This document shows positions 58,688 through 64,000 of a stretch of DNA of 64,000 nucleotides, piece by piece. Where the stretch lies: positions 62,001-126,000 of the forward strand of contig NZ_FMAJ01000008.1 of NCBI RefSeq assembly GCF_900094625.1, written 5' to 3'. The position numbers were made by a program, and so were the translations under genes. Under the pieces are notes generated by a model. It was not told the origin of the DNA, ran no database searches, and was given only the letters and a program-made list of their open reading frames with translations. Position 1 is the first letter of the stretch, and every line of letters starts with the position of its first letter. The DNA comes from Rhizobium aethiopicum. Its GTDB lineage: Bacteria; Pseudomonadota; Alphaproteobacteria; Rhizobiales; Rhizobiaceae.

Positions 58688-60517
58688 TCAGGACTTCTTA
58701 TCGGCCGGCGGTGGCGTCACGGGCACCGGATCCGGCTGCTTCTTGTCGGCCGCCTTGGCGTCGTCGTCGGCGGGCAGGCCGTTTGCGACCTTTTCCTTGA
58801 TCTTCGGAATTTCGGCCGCTTCAGGCTCGGAGGCAAGCGCCCGGTTCCACTGGTAGACTGCTTCGAGCTTGCGCCCGACGCGCCAGTAGGCATCGCCGAG
58901 ATGGTCGTTGATCGTTGCGTCGCCGGCCTTGATCTGTGCCGCGCGTTCCAGCTCGTCGACGGCATCGTCGAAGCGCTTCAGACGGAAATAGGCCCAGCCG
59001 AGCGAATCGATGATGTAACCGTCGTCGGGGCGCAACTCGACGGCCTTCTTGATCATGGCGAGACCTTCGTCGAGGTTCCGGTTCATATCGATCCAGGAAT
59101 AGCCGAGATAGTTCAGCACCTGCGGCTGGTCGGGGTTGAGCTCCAGGGCCTTGCGAAAGTTCGGTTCAGCCAGGTCCCACTTCTTCAGCCGCTCATAGGC
59201 TATGCCGCGCTGGAAGAAGACGCTCCAATTTGAGCGGCCGGCGATCGGGCCGATCACTTCGACTGCCTTGTCGTAATTGGCGGCCATCGCCTCATAGTCC
59301 TTGGCGTCGGAGAGCACGCTGCCATAAGCGAGATAGCTGCGGATATCCTTCGGGTCGGAGGCGATCAGCGCCTGCAGGTGCTTGCGCGCCTCCTCGACCT
59401 TGCCGCCCTGGGCAAGGGCAAGGCCGAGCTGCAGCTCGGAAATGCGCCGCATCGGCGAATTTTCCGGCACCTTCTTGTAGAGTGCGATGGCACGGTCCAT
59501 CTGGTTCTGCTTTTCGGCGATGCCGCCGAGCAGCACCAGCGTATCGGCGCTGTTGGGATCGAGCGCCTTGGCCGTCTGCAGGTAAAGCGAGACGATATCC
59601 TCGGCGCCGTCGCGGTTCAGCGCGCCGCCGACGGAAAACAGCACGCCGGCGGCCCCTTCTTCGGCCGTCTTGACCTGCTGCTCCTGCTTTTCGCCTTTTT
59701 CGATACTGTCGCGCAACGCGTTCAGCGGCGCATAATTCGGCAGCAGGTTATCGCCGACTGAGACGGCGTCGAGCGCCTTCTGCTTGTTGCCCTGCGTCGC
59801 TTCGAGGCGGGCAAGCGCCATCACTGCGCGCATGAAGGTGTCGGGCGCCGTTGCGCCGCCTTCCTTGTCGAGCACGGCGTCGTTCAGGTGCTGCCGGGCG
59901 GATTTCACGTCGCCCGCGACGATGGCGATCGCACCGGCATTGTAATTCTGGAAGATGCGGAACCAGTCCGGCCCCTTCATCTTCTCGACCATGGCGAGCG
60001 CTTCCTTGCCGCGGCCTGCGCCGACGCGGGCCCAGGCGAGCAGCAGGTCGTTCATCATCCGGTCGAGATCGTTCGGCCCCTTATATTTCAGGATGGATTC
60101 GGCGCTCTTGTAGTCGTCGCGACGCACCGCATCCATGCCGCGCACGATCGTGGTGATGCGCTCGACGGAGGGATCGCCCTTCAGATCGTTGGCATATTTG
60201 ACGCCTTCCTTGATGTCGCCGTTGAGCAGCAGCGAGATCATCAGCCGCTGGCGAATCTCGGGGTTGCCGGGCTCGATCTGCAGCGCCTTCTTGTAAAGTG
60301 CGATTGCGGTTTCGTAATCGTGATCGACATCGGCCGTGCGCGCGGCGAGAAAGGCGCCGGAGAAAGTGGTGACGCTATCGGCATCGAAGCTCTCGATCTT
60401 GCCGGCATCATCCGTCTTGGCCGCATCCTCGGCGTTCACGCCGGCAACACCGCCGAGCGAAAGGACAGCCGTCAGCGCTGCGCTCGTAAGAAGACGGGTG
60501 GCAATTCTCTGCCGCAT
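58688..60517 (-). CDS. Exported tetratricopeptide-repeat protein
   Basis: A 609-residue protein with a signal peptide (LLTSAALTAVLSLGGVAGVN, residues 9-28) and at least eight TPR-like helical pairs, the clearest being YETAIALYKKALQIEPGNPE near 68-87, DLAEPNFRKALELNPDQPQV near 452 and KLEAVYQWNRALASEPEAAE near 560. A Lys/Pro-rich tail ends it. TPR proteins scaffold complexes; this one is probably periplasmic. It lies 12 bases upstream of ispE on the same strand. Confidence 0.88.
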   Translation of the reverse strand: MRQRIATRLLTSAALTAVLSLGGVAGVNAEDAAKTDDAGKIESFDADSVTTFSGAFLAARTADVDHDYETAIALYKKALQIEPGNPEIRQRLMISLLLNGDIKEGVKYANDLKGDPSVERITTIVRGMDAVRRDDYKSAESILKYKGPNDLDRMMNDLLLAWARVGAGRGKEALAMVEKMKGPDWFRIFQNYNAGAIAIVAGDVKSARQHLNDAVLDKEGGATAPDTFMRAVMALARLEATQGNKQKALDAVSVGDNLLPNYAPLNALRDSIEKGEKQEQQVKTAEEGAAGVLFSVGGALNRDGAEDIVSLYLQTAKALDPNSADTLVLLGGIAEKQNQMDRAIALYKKVPENSPMRRISELQLGLALAQGGKVEEARKHLQALIASDPKDIRSYLAYGSVLSDAKDYEAMAANYDKAVEVIGPIAGRSNWSVFFQRGIAYERLKKWDLAEPNFRKALELNPDQPQVLNYLGYSWIDMNRNLDEGLAMIKKAVELRPDDGYIIDSLGWAYFRLKRFDDAVDELERAAQIKAGDATINDHLGDAYWRVGRKLEAVYQWNRALASEPEAAEIPKIKEKVANGLPADDDAKAADKKQPDPVPVTPPPADKKS

Positions 60518-60648
60518 TAGGAAACCTTTCTTCGAGAGCGTCCGGCCGTCAAGCCGGTCGCAAATCAGTTGTGATCACTGATTCATAACAGGATGGCTTT
60601 TTTGGAGCGGCGCCGCAAGAAAATCAGCCTTCGATCGAGGGCATTCGA

Positions 60649-61689
60649 CTAGTTGACGCGCTCTATGCAGAAGTCGATCACTTCCATCAGGGCGGATTTC
60701 CACACCGTATCGGGAAGCGGCGCCAGCGCATCCCGCGCGATCGTACCATAATGGATCGCGCGGCCGATCGTGTCACTGAGGGTACCGTATTTGGTGATCA
60801 GCCCCAGCGCTTTTTCCAGGTTGGCGTCGCTGCTGTTGCCGGCCTCGATCGCGTCGCGCCAGAAGGCGCGCTCTTCCGTGGTGCCGCGGCGATAGGCGAG
60901 GATGACGGGAAGGGTGATCTTGCCTTCACGGAAATCGTCGCCAACATTTTTGCCGAGATCGGCGGCCTTGCCGCCATAATCGAGCGCGTCATCGACGAGC
61001 TGAAAGGCGAGGCCGAGATTCATGCCGTAGGACTTCAGCGCGTTGCGGCCGGATTTGCCGGCCTCGGCGACGATCGGCCCGACTTCGGCGGCAGCGGCAA
61101 AAAGGGCCGCCGTCTTGGCGCGGATGACGGCGAGATAATCGTCCTCCGTCGTCTCCATGTTCTTGGCGACAGAAAGCTGCAGCACCTCGCCTTCGGCGAT
61201 CACGCAGGCAGCCGAGGACAGGACGTCGAGTGCGTCGAGCGAGCCGACATCGACCATCATGCGGAAGGCCTGTCCGAGCAAGAAATCGCCGACCAGGACG
61301 CTTGCCTGGTTGCCCCAGATCATCCGCGCCGTCGATTTGCCGCGGCGCAGGTCGCTTTCGTCGACGACGTCGTCATGCAGCAGCGTTGCCGTGTGCATGA
61401 ATTCGACCGAGGTGGCGAGCTTGACGTGGTTTTCGCCGCGGTAATCAAACAGCGAGGCGGCCGCCAGCGTCAGCATCGGCCGCAACCGCTTGCCGCCTGA
61501 TGAGATCAGATGGTTGGCCACTTCGGGGATCATCTGCACGTCGGAGCCGGCCTTGGACAGAATGAGCTGGTTCACCCGCTCCATGTCAGCCCTGGTGAGA
61601 TCGACCAACGGCTTGATGGATGCCAGTTTGTTTTTGCTTTCTTCAAGCGGTATGACCACGCCCAACGACCCGGACTCCTGTTCACTCAT
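60649..61689 (-). CDS. ispB: Octaprenyl diphosphate synthase
   Basis: Makes the polyprenyl side chain of ubiquinone. The 346-residue trans-prenyltransferase shows GGKRLRPMLTLAAA near 65-78, the first Asp-rich motif LLHDDVVDESDLRRGK at 103-118, the second in FQLVDDALDYGG near 233, and the GDDFREGKITLPVI region. Chain length cannot be proven from sequence; octa- or decaprenyl is plausible in rhizobia. ATG 61689 (MSEQESGSLG) is preferred to the upstream 61797. Confidence 0.93.
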   Translation of the reverse strand: MSEQESGSLGVVIPLEESKNKLASIKPLVDLTRADMERVNQLILSKAGSDVQMIPEVANHLISSGGKRLRPMLTLAAASLFDYRGENHVKLATSVEFMHTATLLHDDVVDESDLRRGKSTARMIWGNQASVLVGDFLLGQAFRMMVDVGSLDALDVLSSAACVIAEGEVLQLSVAKNMETTEDDYLAVIRAKTAALFAAAAEVGPIVAEAGKSGRNALKSYGMNLGLAFQLVDDALDYGGKAADLGKNVGDDFREGKITLPVILAYRRGTTEERAFWRDAIEAGNSSDANLEKALGLITKYGTLSDTIGRAIHYGTIARDALAPLPDTVWKSALMEVIDFCIERVN

Positions 61690-61774
61690 TGCATCTGACA
61701 ATAGAAAGGGGCGATGGACGCGGCAAGGGGTGAATTGTCGCGCTGGGCGAAATTGAAAAGGAAAACGACGGCAA

Positions 61775-62002
61775 ATGCATGAACTTATCCGCGCCAACGA
61801 TCCCGTTCTGCTCTCCTATGCCGAAAGCCTGATGAAGGATGCGGGAATTCACTGCTTCATCGCCGATCAGGGCATGAGCGTGCTGGAAGGCTCGCTCGGG
61901 ATGCTGCAGCGCCGTCTGCTGGTGGATGAGGAGATGGCCGATCAGGCGCGCCGCATCCTGATCGATGCCGGTCTCGGCGATGAATTGCGTGACAGGACGT
62001 GA
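61775..62002 (+). CDS. DUF2007 family protein
   Basis: A 75-residue soluble protein (LIRANDPVLLSYAESLMKDA, then QRRLLVDEEMADQARRILID) matching DUF2007, a small domain proposed to have signalling or metal-binding roles but without proven function. Divergent from ispB, and 7 bases ahead of the TrmN6-like gene. Confidence 0.85.
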   Translation: MHELIRANDPVLLSYAESLMKDAGIHCFIADQGMSVLEGSLGMLQRRLLVDEEMADQARRILIDAGLGDELRDRT

Positions 62003-62009
62003 GCGGGCG

Positions 62010-62786
62010 ATGACCGGCGGACCCGCTGAAACCATCGATGCCTTCCATCGCGGCGCCTTCCATCTGGTGCAGCCGAAGGGCAGGGGCCACCGCGCCGGCA
62101 TGGATGCGATGCTGCTGGCCGCCCTCGTCGCCGACGCTCGCGCGATCAGGGTTGCCGATCTCGGCGCCGGCGCGGGTGCTGCCGGCCTGGCCGTCGCCTC
62201 GCGCCTTGCAAAGGCGCAAGTGGTGCTCTTCGAGCGCTCTGCCGAGATGGCCGATTACGCCCGCCGCAGCATTCTGTTGCCTGAAAATGCCCATCTCGCC
62301 GCCCGCGTCGGCGTTATCGAGGCGGATGTGGCGCTGACCGCCAAGGCCCGCAACGATGCCGGCCTCATCGATGAGAGCTTCCACCACGTCATCATGAACC
62401 CGCCTTTCAACGATGCCGGCGACCGGCGCACGCCGGATGCGCTGAAGGCCGAAGCCCATGCGATGACCGACGGCCTGTTCGAGCGCTGGATCCGCACGGC
62501 CGGCGCCATCATGATCCCGGGTGGCCAATTGTCGATGATCGCGAGGCCCGAATCGATCGCCGAGATCATCGATGCCTGCGGCCGGCGCTTCGGCGGCATC
62601 GAGATCACAGCCATCCATCCGCGCCCAGGCGAAAATGCGGTGCGCATCCTGGTGACTGCGATCAAGGGCTCGCGGGCGCGGCTATCGCTGCGCGCGGCCC
62701 TCATCATGCACGAAGAGGGGAGCCACAAGTTCTCCCCTCTCGTCGATGATTTCAACAATGGCCGAGCGGCCTATCCGAGGCTTTAG
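62010..62786 (+). CDS. tRNA1(Val) (adenine-37-N6)-methyltransferase-like protein
   Basis: A 258-residue class I methyltransferase. It shows QPKGRGHRAGMDAMLLAALV near 24-43, the AdoMet loop VADLGAGAGAAGLAVASRLA near 49-68 and the catalytic IMNPPFNDAGDRRTP near 128-142, a TrmN6/YfiC-type layout. The substrate in rhizobia is not established. ATG 62010 follows the DUF2007 stop by 7 bases. Confidence 0.88.
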   Translation: MTGGPAETIDAFHRGAFHLVQPKGRGHRAGMDAMLLAALVADARAIRVADLGAGAGAAGLAVASRLAKAQVVLFERSAEMADYARRSILLPENAHLAARVGVIEADVALTAKARNDAGLIDESFHHVIMNPPFNDAGDRRTPDALKAEAHAMTDGLFERWIRTAGAIMIPGGQLSMIARPESIAEIIDACGRRFGGIEITAIHPRPGENAVRILVTAIKGSRARLSLRAALIMHEEGSHKFSPLVDDFNNGRAAYPRL

Positions 62787-62846
62787 CCTGGTTGTGTTCA
62801 ACGCAATTTCGGACGAAAAACCGTCTACACGGTTCCCGCAATTGCT

Positions 62847-64000
62847 TCAGCCGGCGACGAAGTCGAGCAGCAGCTTGATGTTCAGCCCGGCAATGACGAC
62901 TGCGATCACATAGGCGATGCCGCTCAGCCAGCGCGGCGCCACGAGCTCGCCCATCTTTGCTTTGCTCGCGGTGAACATGACGAGCGGGAAGACGGCGAAG
63001 GAAAGCTGCAGGCTGAGCACGACCTGCGTGAGGATCAAAAGCTCGGCCGTGCCTTGGTCGCCGTACCAGATGGTGACGATCGCCGCCGGCACGATGGCGA
63101 TGGCGCGGGTGATCAGCCGGCGCACCCACGGCTTCAGCCGTATCTTGAGAAAGCCTTCCATGACGATCTGGCCGGCAAGGGTTGCCGTCACCGTCGAGTT
63201 GAGGCCGCAGCAGAGAAGCGCGATGCCGAAGAGCGTCGGCGCAATCGCCAGACCGAGCAGCGGCGAAAGCAGTGAATAGGCATTGCCAAGCTCGACGACA
63301 TCGGTCCTGCCGTGCGCATTGAAGGCGGCGGCCGCAAGGATCAGGATCGCGGCGTTGATCAGCAGCGCAAAGCAGAGCGCGACGGTCGAGTCGATCGTTG
63401 CAAAGGTCAGTGCTTCCTTCTTTTCGGGCACCGTATGGCCGTAGGCCCGCGTTTGCACGATGCCGGAATGAAGATAGAGATTGTGCGGCATGACGGTCGC
63501 GCCGAGAATGCCGAGCGCCAGATAGAGCATCTCCGGATTGGTGACGATCTCGGTCGTCGGGAAGAAGCCTTTTATAACCGCGCCCCATTGCGGATCGGCA
63601 AGAAAGATCTGCACGCCGAAGCAGAGCGCGATGACGCCGAGCAGCGCGATGATGAAGGCTTCCACCCAGCGGAAACCGAGCTTCTGCAGGAAGAGGATCA
63701 GGAAGACGTCAAGCGCGGTGATCAGCACGCCGAGTTCCAGCGGAATGCCGAACAGCAGGTTGAGGCCGATCGCCGTGCCGATCACCTCGGCGATGTCGGT
63801 GGCAATGATGGCGATCTCGGCAAAGGCCCAAAGCGGCACCGAGACATATTTCGGAAAGGCATCGCGGCAGGCCTGCGCCAGGTCGCGGCCGGAGGCGATC
63901 GCAAGCCGCGCGCAGAGCGATTGCAGCACGATCGCCATCAGGTTGGAAAGCAGCGCGACGGTGAGCAGCGCATAACCGAACTTGGAGCCGCCGGCGAGCG
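62847..64000 (-). CDS. mntH: Manganese transporter MntH (Nramp family), 5' end beyond window
   Basis: A proton-coupled Mn2+/Fe2+ importer of the inner membrane. The visible 384 residues include the end of helix 1b-2 (LAGGSKFGYALLTVALLSNL), the metal-binding helix 6 motif MPHNLYLHSGIVQTRAYGH, DIAEVIGTAIGL, and the C-terminal helices ending in LLDFVAG. The DPGN motif of helix 1 would lie just past base 64000. The frame is open to the edge, so the start and any Mur or MntR operator are not visible. Confidence 0.95.
   Translation of the reverse strand, partial: LAGGSKFGYALLTVALLSNLMAIVLQSLCARLAIASGRDLAQACRDAFPKYVSVPLWAFAEIAIIATDIAEVIGTAIGLNLLFGIPLELGVLITALDVFLILFLQKLGFRWVEAFIIALLGVIALCFGVQIFLADPQWGAVIKGFFPTTEIVTNPEMLYLALGILGATVMPHNLYLHSGIVQTRAYGHTVPEKKEALTFATIDSTVALCFALLINAAILILAAAAFNAHGRTDVVELGNAYSLLSPLLGLAIAPTLFGIALLCCGLNSTVTATLAGQIVMEGFLKIRLKPWVRRLITRAIAIVPAAIVTIWYGDQGTAELLILTQVVLSLQLSFAVFPLVMFTASKAKMGELVAPRWLSGIAYVIAVVIAGLNIKLLLDFVAG

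Overview
This window is high-GC chromosomal DNA from an alphaproteobacterium of the order Rhizobiales, most likely the Rhizobium etli / R. leguminosarum group. The call rests on protein sequences and layout: a hisS-hisZ-hisG operon, groESL under a CIRCE element, an F0-only ATP synthase operon (atpI-B-E-b'-b), waaA/lpxK lipid A genes, DUF2093 next to mutL, and intergenic palindromic repeats of the RIME type. No rRNA, tRNA, CRISPR array, phage or intact insertion sequence was seen. Identifications are from reading translations and motifs; no database search was run.

Layout: 0-6 kb holds a methyltransferase-like protein, the hisS-hisZ-hisG operon, a DoxX membrane protein and a nu-class-like glutathione transferase. 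6-9.5 kb holds a PAS-like protein and groEL/groES with a duplicated groEL tail. 9.7-19.7 kb is housekeeping: HAD phosphatase, ribF, ileS, a lipoprotein, tadA, a pseudouridine synthase with a very long repetitive basic tail, rsmD and a patatin. 19.6-20.3 kb carries two damaged genes (VOC and EVE domain) joined by their lesions into one open frame. 20.4-28.3 kb has a KefB-like antiporter, pmbA, a cysQ-like phosphatase, DUF4170, waaA, a HAD phosphatase and lpxK.

28.3-32.1 kb looks like an inserted cassette: a GntR regulator with two winged-helix domains, divergent from a sugar-type ABC transporter (permease, ATPase, binding protein). Core genes resume with DUF2093 and mutL. 34.6-38 kb holds two signalling proteins: a PAS-PAS-receiver protein with a perfect CtrA box in front, and a GGDEF-EAL protein with a degenerate GGDEF motif. 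A PRC-barrel protein follows. 38.9-43 kb is a galactose/galactonate catabolic operon (SDR dehydrogenase, dgoK, dgoA, SMP-30 lactonase) divergent from its probable IclR regulator, then a small gene coupled to a LuxR-type solo regulator.

44.0-44.65 kb has no convincing protein gene but contains a near-consensus sigma-54 promoter, three upstream repeats, RNA-like stems and a large hairpin. This is the strongest candidate for an undescribed element. It lies upstream of an Mrp-type ATPase that has no cysteine and a histidine-rich linker. From 46 kb come corA, kup, a SleB-type hydrolase, the F0 operon, rnhB, a radical SAM protein, a small glycosyltransferase-like protein, a secreted small protein, moaB-ispE, a TPR protein, an octaprenyl diphosphate synthase, DUF2007, a TrmN6-like methyltransferase, and mntH running off the right edge.
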